Of a stretch of DNA of 64,000 bases, positions 20,640-33,402 are shown piece by piece. Origin of the DNA: Eriocheir sinensis (lineage: Eukaryota; Arthropoda; Malacostraca; Decapoda; Varunidae); assembly GCF_024679095.1 (NCBI RefSeq), contig NC_066518.1:2928949-2992948 (forward strand), written 5' to 3'. The notes beneath the pieces were generated by a model, which had not been told where the DNA came from, ran no database searches, and saw only the letters and a list, made by a program, of their open reading frames with translations. The translations under genes were made by a program, and so were the position numbers. Each line of letters opens with the position of its first letter. Position 1 is the stretch's first letter.

Positions 20640-21330
20640 GGCCTCAAGTAATAGCCCGAGCGAAGGGGATGAAGTAGGGAGAAAGGTGTGGTTGAGAAGG
20701 GAGTGAAGGGAGGGGAGGAAGAAAGGAAGGGAGCAAACGGGAGGGGAAGAAAGGGACGGGAAGAAAGGAAGGGAGTAAACGGGATGGATAAGAGAGAAAG
20801 ATATAGTAGAGAAGGAGATGAAGGTAAGAAGAAGGGGAGGGAGCAAAGAGGATAGGAGAAAAGGAAGGAAGCAAAGGGAGCGGGATTAAAGTAAGGGAGC
20901 AAAGGGGGAAAAAAGGGAGGAAAGGTGATGGAAAGATATATGGATGAGACAGGTAAGGGGGACGGGGTAGAGAGGGGGGGGGGTAAGAACTCTGTGACAT
21001 GGTGGAAGGGAATAGGAAGAAAAAAAAAAGGGGGGGGGGGGTATTTGGAAAGAAAAACAGAGGAGGTAAAATAGGGATGAAACCAAGTCAGGGAGAGAAG
21101 AGGGTAAGGGGAACGGGGTAGAGGGGGGGGGGGGTAAGAACTCAGTGACATAGTGGAGGGGATAGGAAGGAAAAAAAGGGGATGTTAGGAAGGAAGAACA
21201 GAGGAGGTAAAAGGGGAATGAAACCAAGTCAGGGAGAGAAGAGGGTAAGGGGGAAGAACTCAGTGATATGTCGACGAGGGAATAGGGAGAAAAAAAAGAG
21301 AGAAGGGGGATGCTAGGTAGGAAGTAGAGG
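20640..21330. repeat. Polypurine minisatellite block
   Basis: The strand bias flips to purine. GAAAGGAAGGGAGCAAA-type units recur at about 20722, 20764, 20833, 20862 and 20892. From 20930 a longer unit (GTAAGAACTCTGTGACAT, a G tract, an A tract, GAAACCAAGTCAGGGAGAGA) repeats three times with 118-151-bp spacing. The 221-residue reverse frame here is an artefact. Confidence 0.85.
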
Positions 21331-21480
21331 AGGCAGTCAAGACCTCTCCCCTGCTGCGATAAACAGACCAATGTAAACTCAATGTAAACAGACCAATGTA
21401 AACTCAGCCTTAGGCCATTAGGTACCCAAAAGCCTCCCAGTGGTCCAATCCTTCAATTTGCATATTCTTTTTTATCCCTT
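21331..21480. other. Short mixed-sequence spacer
   Basis: Includes two tandem copies of AATGTAAAC(A/T)CA. Nothing else. Confidence 0.4.
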
Positions 21481-21489
21481 CCCTTCCCC

Positions 21490-22165
21490 TCTCCAGGTGT
21501 TCACGGAGTAACAAGGTGGCAGGTGTAAACAAGCGCTTGCATCGTTAATTAGTGGACTGTGGAAGTGGGATCGCACACCTATTGAAGAGCTGTTTATTAG
21601 CATCCAATTCTGTACCATCCCTTAGCTTCCTCTCCCTTTCTTCTTCATTTCCTTTCACTCCCTTGATAATCATCTTCCCTTTTTGTACCACCCTTGTCAT
21701 CGATCTCAACCTTCTCCATACCCTTTTCCCCTTATCTTTCACTCTCCCTTTCTTTTTCCCTTTTCGTCATCCCCTTCTTAACCATATCTTCCTCCTTAAC
21801 CCTCCCCTTTGCTCCCTTCCTTCCTTCTTGCTTTCTCTTCATGCCCTCCTTTTTGCTCCCTTCCTCTCTTCCCGTTACCTTTCTCCCTTCCTTTCTTCTC
21901 GTCCCATCTGCTCCCTTCCTTTCTCCTTCTTGCCTTTCCTGCATCCACTTCACATATTATTTTCCTTTAATCTCTCACTCTGTACCTTTCTTTTTTCTTT
22001 CTTTCTCTTTTCCTTTCTTCCATCTTCCTCTGTGGTGGTTCATCTGCTTTTCATTTCCTTATATTTTCAACTTCCATTTTATATATTATCTTTTATCCCT
22101 TCTCGCTTCCTTTCCTCTCTTTTCACTTATTTACCCTCCTGTTTTCATCCTTCCCACTCTGGCTT
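21490..22165. repeat. Second polypyrimidine minisatellite block
   Basis: TTTGCTCCCTTCCTTCC and CTGCTCCCTTCCTTTCTC at about 21806, 21854 and 21908 are the reverse complement of the GAAAGGAAGGGAGCAAA unit of 20.7-20.9 kb. This block and the preceding purine block are therefore inverted arrays of related sequence. Confidence 0.75.
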
Positions 22166-23030
22166 GTTTTGAAGGACGAAGGGACCTGGTCGAAGAAGCC
22201 CCCTTGCCAAGACGCTTTAGCCTCCCTCATTTGTTTTTCTCTTCCCCAGCCCATGACTCAGCACTTTGACGACCCCACTGACCTGGATAAAGAGTTCAGT
22301 ATCCTCCTCTTCCTCCACTCCTATTTTTTGCATGACTTCTATAGAGATCCGCCTAATGATTTTACAATGTACCCTTTGAATATTAAAAAGATGAAAAGGA
22401 GGAAAGGAATCAGGTCGCTTAACGGAGTATTTCAGGTGTAAATGGTTAAGCTGAAATGTTTTATGGTGAGCAAATGGCACAGGGAAGGAAAAATGGGGGT
22501 GGCTGACCTGCTATGGGGTTGCGCGGAATTACTCAGAACCATGTAGTTTTTTTTTATACTTATTCACAGCAGAGGAAGAGCAACAAGACAAAATGCTTAA
22601 AGTAGGTCTTTTTTTATACATTATGCAAAATGCTTAATGTAGATATTTTTTTATACATTATTAAAACGCTCACTGTCTGCAATCTTTCATTTCTGTCACT
22701 GCTAAGCTCTGTAACAGTCTTCCCGTGTCTGTACTTCCTACTTGTACGACTTGATCGCTTTGAAAAGGAGAGTTCCAGACATCTCCCCGACTGAAACTGA
22801 CCCTCACTCTTGGCTTTCCTCCTGTCATCTATGAGGGAGCAATGCGTAGTAGTAAGGCAAAGGTCATGCAAAGGTCATAGTGGCCTTTCCTTACATCTAT
22901 TTTTGTTTCTCTATAGAGCTGCCTCGTGTGGTGTAAAAGGAAGAATCAACTTTCGATAATTCTGAAAGTAGACTGAAAAAGAGGTATTGTTGGGGTCTTT
23001 TTTTTTGTTATTCATACTAATCTATCTAGC
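22166..23030. other. No gene recognised; small 36-bp duplication
   Basis: Mixed sequence. AAAATGCTTAAAGTAGG plus TTTTTTATACATTATG is followed by a second copy about 36 bp on (22593-22665). Frames of 85-90 residues occur on both strands without recognisable similarity. Confidence 0.45.
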
Positions 23031-23031
23031 A

Positions 23032-23171
23032 AGACACCTCTCCACCCGAAATTGACCTCTCTTTTGGCCACTCTTAACTTTGGTCTATTATGGGAGCGGT
23101 GAGTAGCGGGCTTTTTTTCTTTCTCTGTACTCTTTTTGTTGCCCTTGAGCCGTCTCCTTTGCTGTAAAAAA
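23032..23171 (+). mobile_element. LINE 3' tail (truncated copy)
   Basis: Plus strand AAGACACCTCTCCACCCGAA, ATTGACCTCTCTTTTGGCCA, GAGTAGCGGGC, GCCCTTGAGCCGTCTCC and terminal GCTGTAAA. An A-rich tail follows with embedded AAT units (23167-23203). Confidence 0.88.
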
Positions 23172-23227
23172 AAAAATAATAATAATAAAAAAAAAAAAAA
23201 AAATCTACGCAATTGCTATATAGATAC

Positions 23228-23306
23228 AGGTAAAGGTAAAGGTGGGAGCCATACATATGCTATAGCTGCGCGAGGCGGCGGTGTTCATCTCCGTCACTAT
23301 GAGGAT
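23228..23306 (-). mobile_element. SINE family 1, 3'-end fragment
   Basis: GGTAAAGGTAAAGGTGGGAG begins the piece. Sense-strand reading gives an ACCTTT-repeat tail, the usual 3' end of this family. CATATGCTATAGCTGCGCGA and GTTCATCTCCGTCACT follow. The tRNA-like head is missing. Confidence 0.7.
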
Positions 23307-23317
23307 CCACAATACTG

Positions 23318-23745
23318 CACGGAAGCTCAGAATGCTTTGGGTTAGTTCAAGTGGTGTTGGATCGCTTATAATGAAAGTACAGATAGCCCTTAAGATAATA
23401 AAGGGTGTTGCAGGGGATTGGAAGGATTTGGGGAAGATTGGAATGCTTTTAGGAGGATCAGAATGCTTTGGGTTAGTTCAAGTGGTGTTGGATCGCTTAT
23501 CATGAAAGTACAGATAGCCCTTGAGATAATAAAGGGTGTTGCAGGGGATTCGAAGGATTTGGGGAAGATTGGAATGCTTTTAGGAGGATCAGAATGCTTT
23601 GGGTTAGTTCAAGTGGTGTTGGATCGCTTATAATGAATTTCAGATAGCCATTAAGTTAATAAAAGGTGTTGAAGTGGATTGGAAGGCTTTTAGGAGGATC
23701 AGAATGCTATGGGTTAGTTTAAGTGGTGTTGGCGGTTGCTCACTC
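23318..23745 (+). repeat. 131-bp tandem repeat, about 3.2 copies
   Basis: AGAATGCTTTGGGTTAGTTC recurs at 23331, 23462 and 23593 (131-bp spacing). A shortened unit follows at 23703 after 110 bp. Each unit carries AAGTGGTGTTGGATCGCTTA and GATAATAAAGGGTGTTG. The array starts right beside the SINE fragment. Confidence 0.92.
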
Positions 23746-24118
23746 ATCAGACTACCAGCCTGTCTACCAGTCTATCTATCAGTCTATCCGCCTGTCAGTG
23801 TACGGAGCGTTCTACTTTGTAATGAAGCTTCAACGGGAGGCATGGAAACCGCTTCTTTCTACTCGATACTCAGGATAAAAAGGTCAACTAGACAAGAAGG
23901 TTTCCAGTTTCCTGCTTTGACCTTTCAGGGGGTGAATTTGGAGGCCCTTCACCTGACCTCTGGCGCGCCACGCATGCAGGGTGAGTAGGCTAGGTATTGA
24001 CTTTCGTTCTCTACTATGGAGCGGCGAGATAAGCACTTCCACCGTTGTTGTAGATAGGTAGGTCTGGGGGAGATAGGATAAAAAGTGATAGGAAGTCAGG
24101 GTGAGATTAGAGTGGTAT
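23746..24118. other. No gene recognised
   Basis: CTGTCTAC/CAGTCTAT-rich start, then mixed sequence. An inner 104-residue forward frame continues out of the array without similarity. Confidence 0.4.
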
Positions 24119-24119
24119 A

Positions 24120-24256
24120 TCAGGACACCTCTCTTCCCGAAACTGACCTCTCTTTCGGCCACCTCTTTGGATTCTTTTTAGAAGCAGCAAGTAGCGGGCT
24201 TTTTTTTTATTATTTCCTTTTTTTGTGCCCTTGAGCTGTCTCCTTTGTTGTAAAAT
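24120..24256 (+). mobile_element. LINE 3' tail abutting a tandem array
   Basis: Plus strand CAGGACACCTCTCTTCCCGA, AACTGACCTCTCTTTCGGCC, AGCAAGTAGCGGGC, GCCCTTGAGCTGTCTCC, TTTGTTGTAAAATA. The 138-bp tandem array begins within a few bases of its 3' end. Confidence 0.9.
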
Positions 24257-24870
24257 AACTATTCAGCTTGAGTTTCCTTACCGCCTTTTCCACTTACAAA
24301 TAGGTACAGACAGAGAGATAGACAGATAGATAGATGGATAGGTTGGGCAAAGAGGGGAAAAAGCGATAAAGTAACTCTGGGTAGGACAAAAGTACTTTAT
24401 TCAGCTTGAGTTTCCTTACCACCCCTTCCACTTACAAATAGGTACAGACAGATAGATAGACAGCTAGATAGATAGATAGGTTGGGCAAAGAGGGGAAAAA
24501 GCGATGAAGAAACTGTGGCTAAGACAAAAGTACTTCATTCAGCTTGAGTTTCCTTACCACCTTCTCCACTTACAAATAGGTACAGACAGATAGATAGACA
24601 GATAGATAGATAGATAGGTTGGGCAAAGAGGGGAAAAAGCGATGAAGAAACTCTGGCTAAGACAAAAGTACTTCATTCAGCTTGAGTTTCCTTACCACCC
24701 CTTCCACTTACAAATAGGTACAGACAGATAGATAGACAGCTAGATAGATGAGGGAAAAGCGATAAATAGGACAAAAGTACTTCATTCAGCTTGATTTCCT
24801 CTACCACCTTTTTCATTCACACATATAAATAGATGGATGGATAGATAAACAAAGATAGATAGATATTTAA
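24257..24870 (+). repeat. 138-bp tandem repeat, about 4.5 copies
   Basis: CAGCTTGAGTTTCCTTACC occurs at 24264, 24402, 24540 and 24678 (exactly 138 bp apart), then in a shorter unit at 24787. Each unit contains ACAAATAGGTACAGACAG, a GATA/GACA tetramer run and GTTGGGCAAAGAGGGGAAAA. Unit length is constant even though the tetramer run varies slightly. Confidence 0.94.
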
Positions 24871-24980
24871 ATTGACCACGAAAAATACAACACAAACCTA
24901 AAAAAAAAGAGTAAAAACAATAAATAGGACTGCGTGGCTAAAGCCTAAAAAATCAGTTCAGATGTAGTTCTTGAGAATCA
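24871..24980. other. A-rich spacer
   Basis: A-rich sequence between the 138-bp array and the SINE pieces. Confidence 0.4.
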
Positions 24981-24984
24981 CGCG

Positions 24985-25245
24985 GGAGAAAAAATTGGAG
25001 GCATACGCTATAGCTGCGCGTGGTCACCGTGCTCACCTCCGTCACACTCGCCCCACTGGCATTCCGTGTGGCTCAGAGGATATCCACGCCAGACAACGCC
25101 AGACTTTCGTACTCATTAAGTCGAAGTATCACGTAAGAGGTAAAGCAAAAAGTTGGAGGTATACGGTATAGCTGCGCATGGCCCCGGTGCTCATCTCCGT
25201 CACACTAAGCCCATTGGCATTACGTGTGGCTTTCAGAATATCCAA
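24985..25245 (-). mobile_element. Two partial SINE family 1 copies in tandem
   Basis: TTGGAGGCATACGCTATAGC and TTGGAGGTATACGGTATAGC lie 159 bp apart. Each is followed by TGCGC(A/G)TGG and CTC(A/C)(T/C)CTCCGTCACAC, then a shared TGGCATTnCGTGTGGCT. Both lack the tRNA-like head. The shared distal part suggests a duplication of an already truncated copy. Confidence 0.72.
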
Positions 25246-25672
25246 GCAAGACGCAAATTTTCGCCAACTATCATGACCTTTGTTTTCATGTTGGAGAGTC
25301 GATCTGGGGTATGCGGACGATAGTAGTGGCTCATGGTTGCCGCTGATGATGATGATGATAATGATGATGGGGCAACACCCTGTCAATGCTCCCGCCAGAA
25401 CGAGGTAGTTGGTCTCTAATTCTGAATAACTTTTATTATGGTCGCTCGGTGATTCATCCTTTAAGGTGCTTACGCGGCGATGCGGGGCGGTTGAAATGAC
25501 TGTGTTCATTTGCCTCTCCAGTTTATAAAGGGCGGTGTGCGTGAATTAATCAACTGATCAATGGGACTGGCTCATTAATTTATCAAAAGTTGGAGAAAAT
25601 CTAAAAATAGGAATATATAATGATTGAAGCCGAATAGGATAGCAATAATGGTAACGATATTAATTATGATAA

Positions 25673-25675
<3 letters not shown>
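25246..25675. other. No gene recognised
   Basis: Mixed sequence with a short GAT run (25344-25370). Frame 25129-25509 (minus) reads into it without similarity. Confidence 0.4.
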
Positions 25676-25676
<1 letters not shown>

Positions 25677-25731
<55 letters not shown>

Positions 25732-25820
25732 GTATAATAATAGAAATAACAGGAACGATACTACTGCTACAACAACAACTACTACTACTACAACTCCTCC
25801 TCCTCCTCCTCCTCCTCCTC

Positions 25821-25871
<51 letters not shown>

Positions 25872-25890
25872 ATAATAATAATAATAATCA
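25677..25890. repeat. (ATA)n, (CTA)n, (CTC)n compound microsatellites
   Basis: About 55 bp of AAT, then ACT, CTC (25796-25822), TAC (25823-25870) and AAT triplets again. Confidence 0.95.
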
Positions 25891-26074
25891 ACGTAAAAAA
25901 TATAGTCTCAACGTCAATGATATAACATGAAAAAGTAATAACGCCATAACGAGTGACAGCCTCCAGCCTGAGTGCGGGCCGCGGCTCCTTGGCGTGCCTT
26001 ATGTAAGGTGATGTTCCACGTCAACACTAATGAGGGAAAAGATCCACCGCGGCCAATGACCTGCTCGACGCTTT

Positions 26075-26133
<59 letters not shown>

Positions 26134-26189
26134 CTGTCTTTCCTTCCCTTCTCTTTTCTTTCCTCCTCTTCTCTTGTTTTCTCATTCTT

Positions 26190-26282
<93 letters not shown>

Positions 26283-26352
26283 TTCCTTCCCTTCTCTTTT
26301 CTTTCCTCCTCTTCTCTTGTTTTCTCCATTTTTCCCTTGTTTTCTCATTCTT

Positions 26353-26416
<64 letters not shown>
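26075..26416. repeat. Three (CT)n arrays in a higher-order repeat
   Basis: CT arrays at 26075-26128, 26196-26278 and 26357-26414 are separated by linkers built on TGTCTTTCCTTCCCTTCTC, TTTCCTCCTCTTCTCTTGTT and TTCTCATTCTTCTCTT. The linkers are near-identical, so the whole array-plus-linker block was duplicated. Confidence 0.93.
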
Positions 26417-26418
<2 letters not shown>

Positions 26419-26487
26419 TTTCCCTCCATTCTTTCACTTACATATTTTCTTCATATTAAAAAACAAATTCATTTTCCAAAATACTGA

Positions 26488-26575
26488 CTTTTCAAGAATA
26501 CTAACCCATATTCAAGATTATTAACCTATTTTCAAGATTATTAACACATCTTTAAGAATATTACCCCTTTTCATG
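26488..26575 (+). repeat. 20-bp tandem repeat, 4 degenerate copies
   Basis: TTTTCAAGAATACTAACCCA, TTCAAGATTATTAACCTATT, TTCAAGATTATTAACACATC and TTTAAGAATATTACCCCTTT follow one another. Confidence 0.85.
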
Positions 26576-27070
26576 TACAGCTGAGAAGATATTTATAAGA
26601 AGAGGTTGTAACGGTGTAAGGCTTGGTTGCGGGGAGCTGTGGGCGTGAGGAAAACACTTGCTGCCTTAGAAGAAATGTATTCTTAACCTAAGATACAGCG
26701 TAGCGTTGGTGAGAGAGCCGAGACAATAGGTGTGTGTCGGTCGAGCTCTCTGGAAGGAGTGACGAATTACAGATTGGAAAATAATGAAGTTACAATTGGT
26801 CACGTATGTCAAGGTGACCTCTGAGCTTGGTGAAATGCTTTGTATACATACTGAGACGGTAAACACTGACAGATGACATTCCTACAGAGGTGGCGTGATC
26901 TCTCTCTCTGAAGTGTTTTTTTCCACTATACCTGCATTCCTAATCCATGGTGATATGTAACAATAATAATAATACACTGATATAATTACAACTACTATAA
27001 CAAGGTCAGCTTTCAAAGATTCCGTGCTCAGGTGAAGCGACTACCTATGAACTTGTTTTCAGGCCAGATA
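26576..27070. other. No gene recognised
   Basis: Mixed sequence between the CT block and the LINE coding fragment. Nothing supported. Confidence 0.4.
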
Positions 27071-27077
27071 CTTTACG

Positions 27078-27869
27078 TCACGGGCGACCTTCAACTCGGC
27101 AGGAATAATGGAGACTTTTATAAAAGGCTGCCGACCCGAGAGGTGTCTTGATAACTCCTCGAACCTCTTTCTTCTCAATTTCTACCCTCCTCTTGAAAGA
27201 GTTCAAGTCGTAGGCAGGAGGAAATACAGATGAAGGAAGATTGTTCCAGAGTTTACCAGCGTGAGGGATGAAAGAGTGAAGATGCTGGTTAACTCTTGCA
27301 TAAGGGGTTTGGACAGTATAGGGATGAGCATGAGTAGAAAGTCGAGTGCAGCGGGGCCGCGGGAGGGGGGGAGGCATGCAGTTAGCAAGTTCAGAAGAGC
27401 AGTCAGCGTGGAAATATCGATAGAAGATAGAAAGAGAGGCAACACTGCGGCGGAATTTAAGAGGTAGAAGATTATCAGTATGAGGAGGAGAGCTGATGAG
27501 ACGAAGAGCCTTAGCCTCCACTCTGTCCAGAAGAGCTGTGTGAGTGGAGCCCCCCCACACATGAGATGCATACTCCATACGAGGGCGGACAAGGCCCCTG
27601 TATATGGACAGCAACTGTGCAGGGGAGAAGAACTGGCGGAGACGGTACAGAACGCCCAGCCTCGAGGAAGCTGATTTAGTAAGAGATGAGATATGAAGTT
27701 TCCAGTTGAGATTTTGAGTTAAGGATAGACCGAGGATGTTTAGTGTTGAGGAAGGTGATAGCTGGGTGTTGTCAAAGAATAGGGGATAGTTGTTTGGGAG
27801 ATTGTGTCGAGTGGATAGGTGGAGAAACTGTGTTTTTGAGGCGTTGAAGGACACCAGGGATGTATACAT
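27078..27869 (-). pseudogene. LINE ORF2 C-terminal fragment (Jockey/CR1-like)
   Basis: A 263-residue reverse frame, the only long non-simple coding frame here. It enters just after the catalytic box: the family's W-x-L-x-FN-x-x-KT is represented by FNASKTQFLHLS. LNILGLSLTQNLNWKLHI follows, then LGVLYRLRQFFSPAQLLSIY and GLVRPRMEYASHVWGG, the RT thumb/connection motifs. The C-terminal RVNQHLHSFIPHAGKLWNNL and AYDLNSFKRRV come last. There is no endonuclease, finger/palm or active-site part, so it is 5'-truncated and cannot act alone. The C-terminal codons match the start of the short LINE tails (DLNSF). After that the copy has a different extension, so it is a related subfamily. The frame lacks internal stops, so it is fairly young. 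Confidence 0.92.
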
Positions 27870-28025
27870 GTTCCTTATTGGGTTCAGTTATATACTTGTA
27901 ACAGCTTTTTTTTTTCTATTTGAACTAAGTGATTTACCTACGTGAACTTGACCTCTAGTTTTGCTCAATAAATACACTTACAACTGGGCCCATGGTATTC
28001 CAGAAATCTATATTCCTCAGACTCC
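27870..28025. other. No gene recognised
   Basis: Mixed sequence upstream (5' side on the minus strand) of the LINE fragment. The RT frame does not continue. Confidence 0.4.
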
Positions 28026-28029
28026 CCCC

Positions 28030-28031
28030 CC

Positions 28032-28079
<48 letters not shown>

Positions 28080-28265
28080 TCCCATTACCAACAATACCTC
28101 AGCTTTACCATGAACTAGCCAAGCTCCCCCTCCCTCTTATGACAACCAATTAGCTGTACCCTCATAGCTTCCCTTCTCCCCCCTACACGTTCCTATTACC
28201 TACAATACCTCAGCTTTACCATGACCTAGCCCAGCTCACCCTCGCTTTTATGACAACCAACCTGT
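28030..28265 (+). repeat. (CA)n and imperfect 110-bp duplication
   Basis: About 48 bp of CA (28031-28078). Then CAATACCTCAGCTTTACCAT, GAACTAGCC and TTATGACAACCAA repeat about 110 bp on as CAATACCTCAGCTTTACCAT, GACCTAGCC and TTATGACAACCAA. Confidence 0.88.
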
Positions 28266-29190
28266 ACCCCCGTAGCTCCCCCTCCTCCCCTTTTCCGTTG
28301 CATCTTTAACTCTCTCTCAATGTAACCCTTCTCTGCATTCTCCTCATACCGCCTCGCCTTTCCCTTCCCCTCCTATCCCATACAACACCAGCACCACCCT
28401 TTTATGGAGGGGAGCTATATACATGTGCTAAATTTGGGGTGAATATTTCTCTTCCTCTTCCTCCTCCTCCTTCTTCTTCTTCCCCTGTTGCATGTAAACA
28501 GTGTACAGGAAGGTAACCACATAGGAATCTCCATAGTCAGGTGTTTCTCTCACACACACTACCCGCTAATTTTCTTGAGTCATCCTAACATACCCTAAAC
28601 TGTTTCTCCTAACCCTCTCTATTTTTCCATTTTGCGTTCCGTCTTCCGATCTGTCCATGTTTGTATGTGTGGACCAGTGTCTGGGTATGCCTGTCTGCTT
28701 GTGTGTCTGCCTGTCTACGTGTCCGTGTGTGCTTTTATGTGACTTTCAGTGTATGATTGTCTCTGGCATTGGAAGTAGAGGTAGAAAAAAAAATATGATG
28801 AACTGTCTCAATCCTTAGCAGAAGAATATGGTGAACAGTCGCAACCCTTAGTACGGAGACAAGATGTAGTGGTCTGGTTGTGCCTTTCCCTTTAATTCAA
28901 GTTTACATCCCCCTCTTGTGTATATTAAGATCATAAAATTACTTGGAATGATGCTAGCAATAGAACATCAAGTAATGAAAAGAAAACGGATAAAACACTC
29001 AAAGGAAAATGGGAAACTGAAATGACGCACACACGAAAATAATAGCTGAGTGAAGTGGAAATAAGAAACAAATAAACAGATGAGAATAAATATATCTATA
29101 CAGATTAAAAAAGAATGTAGAGGAAAACTGAAAATAAAAACCGTCAATCTTGCTTACTCGTGTAGTTAGGTCTAAAATAAGATTCGCTCC
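28266..29190. other. Pyrimidine-rich then A-rich, no gene
   Basis: Scattered CTTCCTC runs (28450-28485), TGTCTGC repeats (28690-28730), then A-rich DNA. No supported feature. Confidence 0.4.
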
Positions 29191-29194
29191 GAGG

Positions 29195-29942
<748 letters not shown>

Positions 29943-29947
<5 letters not shown>

Positions 29948-30650
29948 AACTTATTCTAGTGATGGGTATTGTACGAGTGTGAAGGATACAGTATTTATAT
30001 GAACAATGTGTCTCAGAGGAACATTCACGGCATTCATGTGGAGCGGCGGCGGCGTCCTTGCACATGTAAAACTTCTGAATAAGTTGTATTTGTCGGCGTC
30101 GCATTCAGCTCATCGCACGCCTTTCAGACTCCTTTTATAGACTCTTAGAACGTGTTTTATAATATCCCTTTTATGCTCTTATTATACCATACGATTTCCC
30201 CTATTGTTGATCTCTAATTAAAATATCCTATAAAATCTTGTGAAAAATATAATCTCTTGAAAAAAAATAGTCCCCAGGAGGCAGCAGTCACTCGAGGGAT
30301 CACTTCACGAGTTCTACAGGAGTCAACTCTCAATCTCCGTCTTGTCTTAAACCAACCTGCTGAGTGAGAAGGGATACAGACCGTTCAGGAAATACTACAC
30401 TATACTCTGTCCATATAACATTAACAATAAGTTCCTCCCATTCCCCTATTTACTCTATATATGATTATGTGTTCAGCCGTCCACAAGCAAGCCAAACAAA
30501 CAAACAAGTGCACAGCGACGAAAACATTGCCGCCCACGTCACTAAGCGGAGGTCTGTGATAATTACGGCGTCTCCTGTTACTCAGCAATCGGTCTTAGCG
30601 CCAGGCCGGAACTCCTGATTGCTATCTTTACGTAATTACCTCTTGTACGG
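29943..30650. other. No gene recognised
   Basis: 700 bp of mixed, repeat-poor sequence. Frame 30364-30618 (84 residues, plus) has ordinary composition but no recognisable family. Confidence 0.4.
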
Positions 30651-30651
30651 C

Positions 30652-30653
<2 letters not shown>

Positions 30654-30745
<92 letters not shown>
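30654..30745. repeat. (GA)n microsatellite, about 92 bp
   Basis: Uninterrupted GA. Its right flank, TAAACGAGTTAAATGAGG, resembles the flank at about 32645. Confidence 0.97.
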
Positions 30746-30748
<3 letters not shown>

Positions 30749-30855
30749 AGATAAACGAGTTAAATGAGGATAAAAGGGAGAGTGGATGAAAAAATGGGCG
30801 TTTAATTGCGACATAAACAGAAGAAAAGGAAACGTATAAAGAAGAAATATATATA

Positions 30856-31255
<400 letters not shown>

Positions 31256-31435
31256 CTTTTACAGGCTTATGGGCCGAGCTTTCATTTTTTTTTTTTACCT
31301 TTTCTTACTTCTGATTTTTTAAGATCTTTTTTTTCTGATTATTTATATATTTTTTGTGTATTTGTTTTTTTTATTTTATACCACTCTACACCAACCACAT
31401 CATCCATGCAGTCCTACATACTTAAAATACATACA
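31256..31435. other. T-rich spacer
   Basis: T-rich sequence. Nothing supported. Confidence 0.4.
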
Positions 31436-31439
31436 TAGG

Positions 31440-31750
31440 AGATGGGGACCAGAGGGGATGAAAGGGGATGAAAGAGCTATAAGAAGGAATATGAAAAAGG
31501 GAGAGGGGACAGAAAGGGATGACAAGGGGGAAGAAAGGGGATGAAAGAGCTATGAGAAGGAAGATGAAAAAGGGAGAGGGGACAAAAAGGGGATGAAAAT
31601 GCTATGAGAAGGAAGATGAAAAAGGGAGAGGGGACAAAAAGGGGATGAAAATGCTATGAGAAGGAAGATGAAAAAGGGAGAGGGGACAAAAAGGGAATGA
31701 AAATGCTATGAGAAGGAAGATGAAAAAGGGAGAGGGGACAGAAAGGGAGA
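31440..31750 (+). repeat. 52-bp tandem repeat, about 5 copies
   Basis: GCTATGAGAAGGAAGATGAA recurs at 31549, 31601, 31653 and 31705 at 52-bp steps, with a diverged unit at 31476. Units include AAAGGGAGAGGGGACA(A/G)AAAGG. The last copies are nearly identical. Confidence 0.93.
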
Positions 31751-32305
31751 GCTTGAACACAAGACAGAAACGGGAGGGGAAGGTAAGGGAAGGGGAGGGA
31801 GGGGAATCAATATGAGCCCACCTCTGAACACACGTGACAGGAGGCGACGAATTAAGTGGGGACGGGTGGAGAGGGGACAGGTAAAGGTAGGCAAGGGGGG
31901 GGGGGGGTTGGCAGGGAAGGGATGGGGTATGTAAACAGCCTGCACTCCTGACGGCACGTGGGTATAAACCTGAGGAATTAAGTGATGAACCCTGGGGATA
32001 GGATAGACAAGGGTAAGAAAGGAAGGGTGGCGGTGGGGAAGGGTGGGGAAGGGTGGAGAGGGGAAACGTAAGCAGGAATAAGTGTCAAGATACCGAAAAG
32101 CACGTGGATAAGCTGCAGATGGAGATTAAGGTAAGGTGAAGAATGGAATAGACGGAAGGATAGAAGGTGGAAGATTGAGGCGTTCGTAAGGGAAAGCGAG
32201 GGACAGAGAAGGAATGGATAGCAAGATACAGAGATGAAGGTGAAATGAAGAGATAGAGAAGGAGGGAGGGAGGAAGAGAATGAAGAGTAAGCAAATAAGT
32301 GAAGG
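31751..32305. other. G-rich and purine-rich, no gene
   Basis: GGGGA-rich sequence with a G tract (about 31896-31907) and short AAGGGTGGGG repeats (about 32038-32056). Frames are low-complexity. Confidence 0.5.
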
Positions 32306-33088
<783 letters not shown>

Positions 33089-33089
33089 T

Positions 33090-33269
33090 ATTATACGCAC
33101 TGAAGAGAAGTGGTTTGGATGTATAACTGGCGTAGAAGAAATAGACTTGTTTGGGGATTGTTTGTGCATCTGATAAAAATAAAAAGCAATATACGCACTG
33201 AAAATAAATAGTTTGAATGTATAAATGGCGTAGAAGAAATAGACTTGCTTGGGGATTGTATGTGCACCT

Positions 33270-33304
<35 letters not shown>

Positions 33305-33402
33305 TATACGCACTGAAAAGAAATAGTTTGGATGTATAAATGGCATAGAAGAAATATACTTGTTTGGGGATTGTATATGTACCTAATAAGAGTAAAAAGT
33401 AA
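33090..33402 (+). repeat. About 98-115-bp tandem repeat, 3 copies
   Basis: ATACGCACTGAA recurs at 33093, 33191 and 33306, each followed by GTTTGGATGTATAA (or GTTTGAATG) and GGCGTAGAAGAAATAGACTTG. The middle spacing is longer because of an A30 run (33270-33300). Confidence 0.92.

Noticed and set aside
20486..21151. 221-residue reverse frame rich in P, S and F
   Set aside because: Translation of a polypurine minisatellite. The composition and repeats explain it fully.
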